Below are positions 35,093-43,756 of a DNA stretch of 64,000 nt, in pieces; position 1 is the first letter of the stretch, and every line of letters starts with the position of its first letter. A program made the position numbers and the translations under genes. The stretch is from an uncultured Hyphomicrobium sp. (GTDB lineage: Bacteria; Pseudomonadota; Alphaproteobacteria; Rhizobiales; Hyphomicrobiaceae), in the NCBI GenBank assembly GCA_934555825.1, contig CAKTFJ010000001.1:434001-498000 (forward strand). The letters run 5' to 3'. The notes below the pieces were generated by a model. It was not told the origin of the DNA. It saw nothing but the letters and a program-made list of their open reading frames with translations, and searched no databases.

Positions 35093-35602
35093 TCAGACGT
35101 GCGTGGGTTCGAGGTGCATGGTGGCGGGAGGAGAGGCAATCCCGTCGATTAGGGGAACGGAGCCGCGGCAGCGGTTGGCGAAGGGAAGCGCGCCTGTGCG
35201 GCGGCGAAATGCTTCGATCATGTCGCGTTGGGCTGTGACAGGATCGGACGTGGCCGCCCAGAACACCAATAGCTCCGGCTTGAGCAACAGTGCGGCTTGG
35301 CCGCCGCTGTGCGGCGATTTTCGTCCGTATCTATGACGGTAAAGCTCGCGGACACGCTGGCGTAGCGGACGGCGCGTTCTGCCGATGTAAACAACGGGCT
35401 CCTCGTGCACCCATTTCGGGATCAGGTCGTGCGGCAAGTCCGGTGTATCGAACAGCCCGAAACACGTATTGGGATCGCTTGCGACCGAGACGACGTAAAC
35501 GCCGGGGCGCGTCTCGTCGATGGCGCTCCCCCAAGGCGATGGCCCGCATGGAGTGAGGTTTGCCGCGGCAAACACCTCCGCAACTGTGACCCCTAAAGGC
35601 AT
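35093..35602 (-). CDS. Orphan GIY-YIG-like nuclease domain protein
   Basis: This 169-residue protein has GVYVVS at residues 34-39, VYIGRT at 71-76, then LRQRVRELYRHRYG and SPHSGGQ. This matches the GIY-YIG fold, with Arg78/Arg81 as candidate catalytic arginines and Glu110 as a possible metal ligand. The gap between the GVY and YIG motifs is about 35 residues, much longer than the usual ten or so, so there is an insertion in the first hairpin. No other domain is seen. The ATG at 35602 follows GGAG at good spacing; a GTG four codons upstream is less likely. There are no mobile-element genes next to it. Function unknown; a DNA-processing or toxin role is possible. Confidence 0.68.
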   Translation of the reverse strand: MPLGVTVAEVFAAANLTPCGPSPWGSAIDETRPGVYVVSVASDPNTCFGLFDTPDLPHDLIPKWVHEEPVVYIGRTRRPLRQRVRELYRHRYGRKSPHSGGQAALLLKPELLVFWAATSDPVTAQRDMIEAFRRRTGALPFANRCRGSVPLIDGIASPPATMHLEPTHV

Positions 35603-35664
35603 CGGCTGCTCCACGAATATCGATATTCATTTTGCGTCGTGGAACGCCGGGTGGACACCCGATT

Positions 35665-37215
35665 TTACGAGTTGCTCACGGTTTTTGGCAGGCCCGCGCG
35701 CCTGATCTTGCCGTTTGCGGTGCGAGGAAGGGCGTCAACGAAACGGATTTCGCGCGGGCACTTGTAGGCGGCAAGCCGTTCGGCTGCGAACGCGAGAATG
35801 GTCTCGGGGTCGCGCGCCGCGCCGTCCTTCATGACAACGAAAGCCCCGACGATGTGCACGTCTGCGCGCACGGCGAGCTCCGCGCAGGCGACTTCCGCGA
35901 TGCCGGGGTGTGCGGCGAGGACGGCTTCCACTTCGAGCGGGGAGACGCGATAGCCGAGCGCCTTCATCACCTCGTTGTTGCGGCCGGTGTGTGTGATGTA
36001 GCCGTCCGCATCCATCGTGCCGAGGTCGCCGCCGACGAACCATTCGCCACGGGTGACTTCGGCCTGCTCGGCCGGACGGTTCCAGTATCCGAGCATCAGG
36101 CCGGGGTCGGAGCGATGGACGGCGATGAGGCCTTCGGTATCGGGTGGCAACGGTTCGTCAGGCCCGTCGACCGGGACGATTGCGACGTGGCGGCCGGGCT
36201 GTGCCTTGCCGACGGTGCCGGCCCTGCGCGGAACGCTGGGGCTGGTCGAGATGTACGTCGACAGCTCGCTCATGCCGAGGCCCTCGTGGATCTCGCGGCC
36301 CGAACGGGCGGCCCATTCCTCGAACAGATCGGGAGGCGGCGCTTCGCCCGCCATCAGGCCGTGGCGAAGCGGGGTAATGGCGGCCGGAGAAATGTCGGCG
36401 TATTTCAGCATCTGGCGAAACACGCCGGGCACACCGGCAAAGAGTGTCGCCTCCGATTGCCGGATAAGGCTTGGCCACAGCGCCGGGTCTTTCTCGCCGG
36501 TGTAGACGATGGCGGTGGCGCCGTTCGCCCATGGGTCGGTGAGGCCGACGCCGAGGGTGAAGGTCCAATTGAATGCGCCAGCGTGCAAGACGCGATCTTC
36601 CGCGCGGAGGCCGTACCAGCCCTGATACATGGGGCGGCGACCGATCGCGCAGCGGTGCGCGTGCAAGACGCCTTTGGGGCGCGCCGTCGTGCCGGAGGTG
36701 TAGATCAGAAAGGCCGGATCTTCGGCGCGGGTGGGTGCGTAGGCCACGCGCGGGCCTTCGCGCATCATGCGGGCGATGTCGTCGGGCGAGAAGACGAGGG
36801 GCGCCGTATCCTTGCCGTCGAGAGGAAGGAAGGATGTTGCGCACGCCATGGCGGCCGCGCCGCTGTCTTCGAGCAGGAAGAGGGCTTCCGGATCCGTGAG
36901 CTGGTTCGAGGCCGGGAGTGCGACGAGGCCGGCAGCGATGGCTGCGAAGAAAAGGATCGCGTAGGCGCTGGTATTGTCGAGGCGGATCAGCACGCGGTCG
37001 CCGGGCTTGAGGCCGGCCTGGCGCAGGGCACCTGCGGTGCGCAGCACGGCGTCTTCGAGATCGGCATAGGTCCAGATCTCGGCCGGTGGGGTTCCGGGCG
37101 CGCTCAGGACGATGAGCGCCGGCTTTGTCGGCGTGGCGAGGGTGCCCGTTTCAATGCAGTAACGGGCCATGTTGAAGGGCGGATTTTCGGCAGGGGTATA
37201 GAGCGGCGTGATCAT
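35665..37215 (-). CDS. AMP-dependent acyl-CoA synthetase, aryl/benzoate ligase-like
   Basis: This 516-residue member of the ANL adenylate-forming superfamily has the P-loop-like YTSGTTARPKGVLH (from residue 172), the A5 motif GMSELSTY, the A7-A8 region GEWFVGGDLGTMDADGYI (about 403-420) and the C-terminal catalytic lysine in RTANGKIRR. It activates a carboxylic acid to the acyl-AMP and then the CoA thioester. The overall layout resembles benzoate-CoA ligase-type enzymes, but the substrate cannot be fixed. There is no signal peptide, so it is cytoplasmic. It lies 64 bp from a solute-binding-protein gene on the same strand. Confidence 0.88.
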   Translation of the reverse strand: MITPLYTPAENPPFNMARYCIETGTLATPTKPALIVLSAPGTPPAEIWTYADLEDAVLRTAGALRQAGLKPGDRVLIRLDNTSAYAILFFAAIAAGLVALPASNQLTDPEALFLLEDSGAAAMACATSFLPLDGKDTAPLVFSPDDIARMMREGPRVAYAPTRAEDPAFLIYTSGTTARPKGVLHAHRCAIGRRPMYQGWYGLRAEDRVLHAGAFNWTFTLGVGLTDPWANGATAIVYTGEKDPALWPSLIRQSEATLFAGVPGVFRQMLKYADISPAAITPLRHGLMAGEAPPPDLFEEWAARSGREIHEGLGMSELSTYISTSPSVPRRAGTVGKAQPGRHVAIVPVDGPDEPLPPDTEGLIAVHRSDPGLMLGYWNRPAEQAEVTRGEWFVGGDLGTMDADGYITHTGRNNEVMKALGYRVSPLEVEAVLAAHPGIAEVACAELAVRADVHIVGAFVVMKDGAARDPETILAFAAERLAAYKCPREIRFVDALPRTANGKIRRAGLPKTVSNS

Positions 37216-37279
37216 GCCGGCCTTCTAACCCAAATTACCGTGTGCGTCTTCGCGCAGACTGCCGCTCTCGTCATCACCC

Positions 37280-39112
37280 TTAATTGCGCGGGCGGACCCA
37301 CCAACTGTCGACATTGAAGCCCGAAAGCGGCGTCTTCTCGGGATGGCCGAGGCGCTTCCACGAGGCCACCCACTGGGCGGGCGGATGGAAGAGCGGGATC
37401 ACGTAGTGGCCGGAGAGGAGGACGCGGTCGAGTGCTCGAACGGCGGAGATGAAATCCTCGTCGTCCTTGGCGGCGAGCATGGCGGCGATCATCGCGTCGG
37501 CCGCCGGGTTTTTCACACCCGCGTAGTTGAACGAGCCTGGGTCGTCAGCCACGCCCGACGACCAGCGGAAGAGCTGCTCATTGCCCGGCGAGAGGGATGA
37601 GGGCCACGTGAATTGGATCATGTCGAAATCGTAGTTGCGCAGCCGCTGCTGATACTGCGCGCTGTCCACGACGCGGATGCGGGCCGAGATGCCGATCTTC
37701 GCGAGGTCGCTCACGAAGGCGCCGAGCAGCCGCTCCTGGCTGATGTTGGCGGCGAGAATTTCGAATGTGAGTGGTCGGCCGGTTTCCCTGTGGACGAGAC
37801 GGCGGTTCTTCAACTCGTAGCCCGCGGCCTCCAGCATCTCGTAGGCGCTACGGGCGTTGGTGCGATTGTGGGGCGTGCCGTCGCTTTCGGGCACACGGTA
37901 GGTGCCGTCGAGAATTTCGGGAAGCACGGCGTCGGAGAACGGCGCAAGCAGCGCGCGCTCGCGCGCGTCGGCCGGCGTGCGGGCCGAGGAGAGCATCGAG
38001 CGTTCGAAGTAGCTTTCGGTGCGCTTGTAGAGCCCGTGGAAGAAACTCTTGTTGACCCATTCGAAGTTGAACAGATGGATCAAGGCTTCGCGCACACGAG
38101 GGTCGGCGAACACGGTGCGGCGCGTGTTGAAGACGAGGCCCGTCATGCCGGCGGGCACCGCGATTGCAATCTCTTCGCGCTGGATGCGTCCGTCGCGGGC
38201 GGCGGGGAAATCGTAGCCCTTAGCCCACAGCGCCGGATCGTCCTCGTTTCGGAGATCGATATTGCCAGTGCGGAAGGCTTCGAACTGGGCCGAGCCTTCG
38301 CGGTAGTAGTCGAAGCGGATCTCGTCGAAGTTGAAGCGTCCGCGGTTCACCGGCAAGTCGCGGCCCCAGTAGTCGGGGTTGCGGACGTAGGTGATGGAGC
38401 GGCCGGGGCTCACGTTCGCGATGCGATAGGGGCCCGAGCCGACGACGGGCGTGAGCGTCGTCTCCTCGAAGCGGTCCGGATCGATCAAGTGGCTCGGCAG
38501 GATCGGCATGAGGCCGAGGATGAGCGGCAACTCGCGATCTTCGGCATCGGCGAAGACAAAGCGCACCGTGTGGTCGTCGAGGGCTTCGGCCTTTGCGACT
38601 TTGCGGTAGTAGGTGCGGAAGTTCGGGCGGCCTTTGTCGCGCAGGATCTGGTGAGAGAACAGGACGTCTTTCGCCGTGATCGGCGTGCCGTCCGAGAAGC
38701 GCGCACGCTCGTCGAGGTGGAACGTCACTTCGCTGCGGTTCTCGGGGACCGTGATCTCGCGGGCGATGAGGCCGTAGAGCGTGAACGGCTCGTCGAGGCT
38801 TCGTGCCATCAGGGGTTCGATGACGAACTCGCGGATGCCTTGGACGGTTTCGCCCCGGATGATCATCGGGTTCAGATTGTCGAACGAGCCGGAGGAGCCG
38901 AGCGTGATGCGTCCGCCCTTGGGGGCGTCGGGCGCGACGTAGGGGAAGGCTGCAAAGCCCGGCGGAAGATCTGGCTCGCCGTGCATCGAGATCGCGTGCG
39001 TGCGCGAGGTCTCGGCGGCGGGAGCCGGCGTGGGGGCAGTCTCGGGACGCGCGGCGGCTGGCGCCAGGAGCGTCGCGAGGCCCATGAGCCCGGCGAAGAT
39101 CAGTCTCTTCAC
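37280..39112 (-). CDS. ABC transporter solute-binding protein, family 5, YejA-like
   Basis: This 610-residue periplasmic binding protein has a GTG start at 39112, behind GGAGAG, that gives a clean signal peptide (KRLIFAGLMGLATLLAPAAA). The frame upstream to 39304 is low-quality sequence. The mature protein has the SBP family 5 fold with the YejA-type opening LPPGFAAFPYVAPDAPKGG and then FDNLNPMIIRGE. YejA-like proteins bind oligopeptides or peptide-nucleotides such as microcin C for a YejBEF importer. No permease or ATPase gene is adjacent, so it is an orphan subunit here. It is followed by the acyl-CoA ligase on the same strand. Confidence 0.9.
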   Translation of the reverse strand: MKRLIFAGLMGLATLLAPAAARPETAPTPAPAAETSRTHAISMHGEPDLPPGFAAFPYVAPDAPKGGRITLGSSGSFDNLNPMIIRGETVQGIREFVIEPLMARSLDEPFTLYGLIAREITVPENRSEVTFHLDERARFSDGTPITAKDVLFSHQILRDKGRPNFRTYYRKVAKAEALDDHTVRFVFADAEDRELPLILGLMPILPSHLIDPDRFEETTLTPVVGSGPYRIANVSPGRSITYVRNPDYWGRDLPVNRGRFNFDEIRFDYYREGSAQFEAFRTGNIDLRNEDDPALWAKGYDFPAARDGRIQREEIAIAVPAGMTGLVFNTRRTVFADPRVREALIHLFNFEWVNKSFFHGLYKRTESYFERSMLSSARTPADARERALLAPFSDAVLPEILDGTYRVPESDGTPHNRTNARSAYEMLEAAGYELKNRRLVHRETGRPLTFEILAANISQERLLGAFVSDLAKIGISARIRVVDSAQYQQRLRNYDFDMIQFTWPSSLSPGNEQLFRWSSGVADDPGSFNYAGVKNPAADAMIAAMLAAKDDEDFISAVRALDRVLLSGHYVIPLFHPPAQWVASWKRLGHPEKTPLSGFNVDSWWVRPRN

Positions 39113-39458
39113 GGAAGTTCTCTCCTGCGGGGGGCGACGCAACACCTTGGAATTGCTGGCAGCCGAACCAGTCCGTAGCACACCTCCACGGCGGGGACAT
39201 GGCGGAAGCGGGAAATTCACCCCCGTGGCGGCTTTGCCACTGGCGCTGGGTTTTGCTCTGTGTACGATTGCGGCCGCGTTTCCGTGGCCACGGGATTGCC
39301 GCATTCCAGGCTTTAGTGCCGGGCCGGATGACGCTTTGACGCGTCAGGACGCGCGCGCCCTGGAATTGCCGACCGAGTGCCGCGGAGTGGGGTCGAGCCG
39401 CGAGGCGGGGTTTGCTGGCGGCTCCTGGACTGGCTCATAACGAAAGGTCGATTTTCCT
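39113..39458. other. Divergent non-coding region
   Basis: This 346-bp region lies between the solute-binding-protein gene and the IalB-family gene. No credible coding frame is present on either strand. It includes a TGACGCGTCA palindrome (39337-39346) and no recognisable RNA. Confidence 0.4.
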
Positions 39459-40274
39459 ATGTCTCATAGAGATGGCATTGCAACGGGCTTGAGGCGCGGT
39501 GCGGCTGCGGGCGGCGTTGCTCTCGCGCTCATCCTTGGCATGACCGCACAGGGCGGACTTGCGATCGCAGACGATGCCAAGAAGGCAGAAGCTGCTGCGC
39601 CGGAGGGCCGCCAGAGCGCATGGGTCAAGCTGTGCGAAAAGTCTCCGCTCGTTCGCCGCGAGAAGGAAGGCGACGAGGTCAAAGAGGTGAAGGAAGAGAA
39701 AGACATCTGCCTCACCCATCATGAGCGCCTCGACGGCAACTCGGGCATGGTTCTCGTCTCGGCTGCGATCCGCCAAGTTGAGGGCTCCGAGCACGAGCAC
39801 CTCATGATCATGGTTCCGCTCGGCATGGCGATCCCGCCGGGTCTCAAGGCGGCCGTCTACAGCAAGGAGCAGTGGGAGAAGGCTGCGAAGAACGAGCAGG
39901 TCGACGATTCCGAGCTGAAGCCGGTCGATCTCAAGTTCTCGCTCTGCCACGCGTCCGGCTGCACGGCCGAGGTCGAGGCGACGAAAGAGATCATCGAGCA
40001 GATGAAGACGGGCGGCGGCATGATGGTGCTTGCCATGAACGCTCAGGCACAGCCGGTGGGCTTCCCGGTTCCGCTCGACGGTTTCGGTGACGCGTTCAGC
40101 GGTGAGCCGGTCGACAACGAAGAATACAAGAAGGCGCGCGGGCAGTTGATGGCGCAGATCCGTCAGCGCCAGCAGGAAGCTTACGAGAAGTGGAAGGAAG
40201 AGCAGATCAAGCTGCTGCCTCCGCAGCCGGGCGCCGAGGGTGTGGCTGGCGCTGCTGCCGAGAAGAAGGAATAA
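39459..40274 (+). CDS. Invasion-associated locus B (IalB) family protein
   Basis: This 271-residue exported protein of the IalB family (PF06776) has a signal peptide covering about residues 1-38 (GVALALILGMTAQGGLAIA). The core domain (about 50-200) has the family pattern WVKLCEKSP, a conserved CL around DICLTHHE, LMIMVPLGMAIPPGLK and a Cys pair in LCHASGCTAE. The C-terminal 50 or so residues form a charged helix (QQEAYEKWKEEQ). IalB proteins are common in Rhizobiales, mostly free-living ones, and their molecular role is unclear despite the name. The gene ends with a strong terminator and then a cluster of structured repeats. Confidence 0.88.
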   Translation: MSHRDGIATGLRRGAAAGGVALALILGMTAQGGLAIADDAKKAEAAAPEGRQSAWVKLCEKSPLVRREKEGDEVKEVKEEKDICLTHHERLDGNSGMVLVSAAIRQVEGSEHEHLMIMVPLGMAIPPGLKAAVYSKEQWEKAAKNEQVDDSELKPVDLKFSLCHASGCTAEVEATKEIIEQMKTGGGMMVLAMNAQAQPVGFPVPLDGFGDAFSGEPVDNEEYKKARGQLMAQIRQRQQEAYEKWKEEQIKLLPPQPGAEGVAGAAAEKKE

Positions 40275-40297
40275 GCGGGTAACACTCGCTTGGTTAG

Positions 40298-40327
40298 AAA
40301 AACCGCCCGGAGACGGGCGGTTTTTTT
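40298..40327 (+). terminator. Rho-independent terminator of IalB gene
   Basis: An A-tract, the hairpin AACCGCCCG-GAGA-CGGGCGGTT (40301-40322) and a run of T follow the IalB stop by 24 bases. The A and T tracts on opposite sides mean it could act in either direction. Confidence 0.92.
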
Positions 40328-40331
40328 GTTT

Positions 40332-40443
40332 CGTACGCAAGCTGCGAGAAGCTTCGAATAAGGGGCGTGGTGCTCTGTGGATGGCCGGCGCACTTGCGCC
40401 GGGTCGCTTTGCTCCCTGGCTGCTGCCGCAGCCATTTTTGTTT
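40332..40443 (+). repeat. Structured dispersed repeat, copy C
   Basis: The head is CGTACGCAAGCTGCGAGAAG, followed by CTTCGAATAAGGGGCG and CTGTGGATG. Hairpin 1 is CCGGCGC-ACTT-GCGCCGG (40385-40402). Hairpin 2 is GGCTGC-TGCC-GCAGCC (40418-40433), followed by a T-rich tract. It lies just after the IalB terminator. Confidence 0.8.
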
Positions 40444-40444
40444 T

Positions 40445-40571
40445 CGTACGCAAGCTGCGAGACGCATTGCGATGTGGTGCTGTGTGGATGACCGCGGCAC
40501 TTGCCGCGGGTCGCGTCCAAGCGAAGCTTGGCTCCGCCAAGACGCTCCCGGGCTGCTTTGCAGCCGCTTTT
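40445..40571 (+). repeat. Structured dispersed repeat, copy D
   Basis: The head CGTACGCAAGCTGCGAGACG is followed by TGTGTGGATG. Hairpin 1 is CCGCGGC-ACTT-GCCGCGG (40492-40509). An extra segment contains AAGCTTGG. Hairpin 2 is GGCTGC-TTT-GCAGCC (40551-40565), then GCTTTT. It is head to tail with copy C. Confidence 0.8.
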
Positions 40572-40577
40572 CGTATT

Positions 40578-40692
40578 CGTACGCAAGCTGATAGCGCCGA
40601 AGGCGCTCGGGGCACGACTGTGCCCCCGGCGCACGTGCGCCGGACATCCACATAGCAGAACACTTCTTATCCGAAGCTTCTCGCAGCTTGTG
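40578..40692. repeat. Structured repeat, partial head plus inverted copy E
   Basis: A third direct head (CGTACGCAAGCTG at 40578) carries two hairpins, AGCGCC-GAA-GGCGCT (40593-40607) and GGGGCAC-GACT-GTGCCCC (40609-40626). An inverted unit then follows: hairpin CCGGCGC-ACGT-GCGCCGG (40626-40643), CATCCACA, and the reversed head CGAAGCTTCTCGCAGCTTG (40672-40690). The outer reversed head can pair with the head of copy C across about 300 bases. Confidence 0.75.
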
Positions 40693-40704
40693 TCAGCTCT
40701 AAAA

Positions 40705-41097
40705 TCAGTGCGGTTGGATGAAGACGGCGCGGTAGCGGCCGTCCTCGTCTTCCACGAAGTAGTCGCTGAGCTGCGGGTGACGCAAAGGTTCACCGCTGGT
40801 GTCGGGCAGCAGGTTCTGCTCGGAGACGTAAGCGATGTATTCCGTTTCGTCGTTCTCGGCCAGCAGGTGATAGAAGGGCTGATCCTTGACGGGCCTTATC
40901 TCGGCCGGGATCGACTCCCACCAGTCCTCGGTGTTGTTGAAGACTGGGTCGATGTCGAACACGACACCGCGGAAGGCATAGACCCGATGGCGCACAACCT
41001 GGCCGAGCGCATACTTCGCACGGCGCACGGCCGGTTCGGCGGTGCGCTTGCGACGGCGGCGGCGCGTCGCGGGGGCGGCTGTTTTGCGCGGTGGCAT
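40705..41097 (-). CDS. hspQ: Heat shock protein HspQ
   Basis: This 130-residue protein of the HspQ/YccV family (PF08755) binds hemimethylated DNA and acts as an adaptor for Lon in E. coli. The core (from about residue 27: YALGQVVRHRVYAFRGVVFD, VKDQPFYHLLAENDETEYIA, YVSEQNLLPD) is complete. The first 25 residues are an extra basic extension rich in Arg and Lys (PATRRRRRKRT), not seen in short HspQ forms. The start at 41097 follows AGGGAACC. A sigma-70-type promoter with 17-base spacing lies upstream. The gene stands alone between the repeat cluster and the CoA-lyase gene. Confidence 0.9.
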   Translation of the reverse strand: MPPRKTAAPATRRRRRKRTAEPAVRRAKYALGQVVRHRVYAFRGVVFDIDPVFNNTEDWWESIPAEIRPVKDQPFYHLLAENDETEYIAYVSEQNLLPDTSGEPLRHPQLSDYFVEDEDGRYRAVFIQPH

Positions 41098-41119
41098 CGT
41101 TGGTTCCCTACGAGGGCTC

Positions 41120-41148
41120 ATTCGAGGCGAGCACTCCCTGGATGTCAA
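41120..41148 (-). promoter_or_regulatory. Candidate hspQ promoter
   Basis: On the minus strand, TTGACA (41148-41143) and TCGAAT (41125-41120) are separated by 17 bases, 23 bases before the hspQ start codon. The -35 is consensus and the -10 matches 4 of 6. A heat-shock sigma factor could also use this region. Confidence 0.45.
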
Positions 41149-41193
41149 TAAAACTCGCGAATAGAGTTGACGCGGCGCATCTTCCGGATCGCG

Positions 41194-42249
41194 TCAGAAG
41201 CCGTAAGCCGCGGCGCGCTCGGGATCCTTCTCGGCCACGAGGCGTGCGAGGTCGACGATTACCTTGGCCTGCTTCCAGGTGGCGTCGTCCTGCATCTTGC
41301 CATCGATCATGACGGCGCCCGTGCCATCGGGCATCGCTTCGAGAATGCGCTTGGCGAAGGCCACTTCCTTTTCGTCCGGCGAGAAGACGCGCTTCGCGAT
41401 GGCGATCTGCGAGGGATGCAGCGTCCATGCGCCGAGGCAGCCCTGAATGAACGAGTTGCGGAACTGCGCTTCGCATGCCGGGCCGTCGGAGAAGTCGCCG
41501 AAGGGGCCGTAGAACGGCTTCAGGCCGTAAGAGAGACACGCGTCGACCATGCGGCCCACGGTGTAATGCCAGAGATCCTGCTGATAGCGTGCGCGCGCTG
41601 CTGCGACGTCGCCGTTCGCATCCGCAAGAACGGTGTAGTCCGGATGCCCGCCGCCGACGCGGGTCGTCTTCATGCCGCGGGACGCTGCAAGATCGGCCGG
41701 GCCGAGGCTCATGCCGTGCATACGCGGGGAGGCGGCGGCGATGGCCTCCACGTTCTTCACGCCCTCGGCGGTTTCGAGGATGGCGTGGATAAGGATCGGA
41801 CGCGTGACGTTGTGGCGCGCTTCGAGCTGGGCCAGGAGCTGGTCGAGGTAGTGGATGTCCCAGGGACCTTCCACCTTCGGCAGCATGATGACATCGACCT
41901 TGTTGCCGGCTTCGCGGACGATTTCGGTGACGTCGTCGAGCATCCAGGGCGAGTTGAGGCAGTTGATGCGAGTCCACAGGCCCGTGGCGCCGAAGTCGTT
42001 CTCAAGCGCCATCTGGATGAAGCCGCGGCGGGCCGCTTCCTTGTCGCCTACGGGAATCGCATCTTCGAGGTTGCCGAGCACGACGTCGACGTCGGCTGCG
42101 ATGTCCTTGATCTTGGAGCGAATTTTCTCGTTGTGGGGCGGCACGAAGTGAATCATGCGCTCGAGCCGCACGGGCAGCGCGCGGTAGGGCTCAGGGGCTC
42201 CGATGGCAAGCGGCGCGAAGTGTTTCTGCGGCGTACGGACGGCGCTCAT
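41194..42249 (-). CDS. HpcH/HpaI aldolase-family CoA ester lyase, malyl-CoA lyase-like
   Basis: This 351-residue protein of the CitE/malyl-CoA lyase branch shows the landmarks of that family. These are LGNLEDAIP (metal-binding region), an Arg in [33 protein letters not shown] (catalytic Glu), [14 protein letters not shown], and YGPFGDFSD plus [11 protein letters not shown]. Such enzymes cleave malyl-CoA or beta-methylmalyl-CoA to glyoxylate and acetyl- or propionyl-CoA in the serine cycle and ethylmalonyl-CoA pathway. It has an N-terminal extension relative to Mcl1/MclA and a distinct [11 protein letters not shown] segment, so a different CoA ester is possible. The start at 42249 gives [11 protein letters not shown]; the longer frame is Arg/Ser-rich noise. 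It lies downstream of phaZ on the same strand. Confidence 0.85.
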   Translation of the reverse strand: MSAVRTPQKHFAPLAIGAPEPYRALPVRLERMIHFVPPHNEKIRSKIKDIAADVDVVLGNLEDAIPVGDKEAARRGFIQMALENDFGATGLWTRINCLNSPWMLDDVTEIVREAGNKVDVIMLPKVEGPWDIHYLDQLLAQLEARHNVTRPILIHAILETAEGVKNVEAIAAASPRMHGMSLGPADLAASRGMKTTRVGGGHPDYTVLADANGDVAAARARYQQDLWHYTVGRMVDACLSYGLKPFYGPFGDFSDGPACEAQFRNSFIQGCLGAWTLHPSQIAIAKRVFSPDEKEVAFAKRILEAMPDGTGAVMIDGKMQDDATWKQAKVIVDLARLVAEKDPERAAAYGF

Positions 42250-42355
42250 TAGGCAAACCTCGGACTGATATGGAAAACAGGTGTGTCTCAGGCGGCGCAC
42301 TCTAGTGGCCGGGCCCTGAGAGTCAACGCGGGGGGATGCCGCCGTTCGGCGCGGT

Positions 42356-43726
42356 TCAGCCGGCCCGCCCGTTGGGGACGGCGCCGTTCGCCTTCTTGCT
42401 CTGTTCTCGCCAGTCGACGATGTCCTCGCGGACGGCATGGAGAGAGCGGTATGGAAGAGGGATCCGCACATCCGACGTTTCGCCGAGGCGCCGCTTGAAC
42501 TGGATGGTGCGGATCATCTCGCGAATGCGGGGGGCGATCTCGGTGCGGAAACGGGTGCCGGAGAATGTGCCGTAATGCCCGACGCCCGGCTGGACATAGG
42601 CGTAGTGCTCGTCGACCGGAATGTTGGGACAGAGGTCGTGTGCGGCCTGTGTCTGGCCGAGGCCGCAGATGTCGTCGCGCTCGCCTTCCACCGTCATCAA
42701 CGCGGTCTTGCGGATTGCCGCGCAGTCCACGCGCTGGCCGCGGTGCGTCAGCTCACCCTTAGGCAGCAGATGATCCTGGAACACGGTCTGGACGGTCTGA
42801 AGGTAAAATTCCGCCGGCAGGTCCATCACTGCCAGGTATTCCTCGTAGAACGCCTTGTGCTGGGCGACGCTGTCGCAATCGCCCTTCACGAGGTTCTCGA
42901 ACAGCCTCATGTGCGCTTCGGTGTGACGCTCGAGGTTCATCGTCATGAAGCCCGTAAGCTGGATGAAGCCCGGGTAAACGCGCCGGCCGACGCCCGCGTT
43001 GGGGAACGGCACGTAGTTGATCACGTTCTGCTCGAACCAGGAGAGCGGCTTTTCCTCGGCGAGCTTGTTGACCTGGGTCGGATTGCGCCGCGTGTCGATG
43101 GGACCGCCCATGAGCGTCATCGACGTCGGCTGACAGGGGTCGTCGGCGGCGGCCATCACCGCGGCTGCAACGAGCGCCGGGACGGCCGGCTGACAGACGG
43201 CCATCACGTGTGTGTTGGGGCCGAGGAATTGAATGAACTCGATCAGGTAGTCGACGAAATCTTGGAAGTCGAAGCCGCCTTCAAACACGGGGATGTCGCG
43301 CGCGTCGGTCCAATCCGTGATGAAGACGTCGTGCTCCTTGATCATCTCCTCCACGGTGCCGCGCAGCAGCGTGGCGTAGTGGCCCGACATCGGCGCAATG
43401 AGCAGCAGCTTGGGGTCGTGGCGCTTGCCGGCAACCGCCTCGTCGCGCTCGAAGTGCACGAGGTTACAGAACGGCTTCTGCAGAAGCACTTGCTCGCGCA
43501 CCGGAACGGTGAGGCCGTGGATTTTGGTTTCCTTGATGCCGAATTCGGGCTTGCCGTAGCGGCGCGTGATGCCTTCGAACACTTCGCACGCCGCTGCCAT
43601 CGATTTGGCGAGCTCAGTGCCAGAGAAGGGGTTGAGCGGTGTCTCCAGCTGGGCCTTGAAGGCGCGCGTCATGAGACGGACGGGATGCATCAGCGCGTGA
43701 GCAAACTCGTAGGTATGATAGTGCAT
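42356..43726 (-). CDS. phaZ: Intracellular polyhydroxyalkanoate depolymerase
   Basis: This 456-residue alpha/beta-hydrolase matches the intracellular PhaZ family, which mobilises stored poly-3-hydroxybutyrate granules. The nucleophile is a cysteine, Cys178 in AVCQPAVP, the hallmark of this family where a serine would be expected. Other typical stretches are [34 protein letters not shown] and the histidine in [12 protein letters not shown]. There is no signal peptide, as expected for a granule enzyme. The ATG at 43726 follows GGGAGA. Its upstream region carries three TGC-N3-GCA sites resembling PhaR repressor targets. A CoA-lyase gene follows 106 bp downstream and may be co-transcribed. Confidence 0.95.
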   Translation of the reverse strand: MHYHTYEFAHALMHPVRLMTRAFKAQLETPLNPFSGTELAKSMAAACEVFEGITRRYGKPEFGIKETKIHGLTVPVREQVLLQKPFCNLVHFERDEAVAGKRHDPKLLLIAPMSGHYATLLRGTVEEMIKEHDVFITDWTDARDIPVFEGGFDFQDFVDYLIEFIQFLGPNTHVMAVCQPAVPALVAAAVMAAADDPCQPTSMTLMGGPIDTRRNPTQVNKLAEEKPLSWFEQNVINYVPFPNAGVGRRVYPGFIQLTGFMTMNLERHTEAHMRLFENLVKGDCDSVAQHKAFYEEYLAVMDLPAEFYLQTVQTVFQDHLLPKGELTHRGQRVDCAAIRKTALMTVEGERDDICGLGQTQAAHDLCPNIPVDEHYAYVQPGVGHYGTFSGTRFRTEIAPRIREMIRTIQFKRRLGETSDVRIPLPYRSLHAVREDIVDWREQSKKANGAVPNGRAG

Positions 43727-43756
43727 CAGCGTGGCTCTCCCGACAGCCGTTCACAG

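Noticed and set aside
40240..40663. Several 70-160 codon open frames through the repeat cluster
   Set aside because: They arise from the repeated hairpin DNA: the same peptide fragments recur in each unit and on both strands, and none has a start signal. The DNA structure explains them better.
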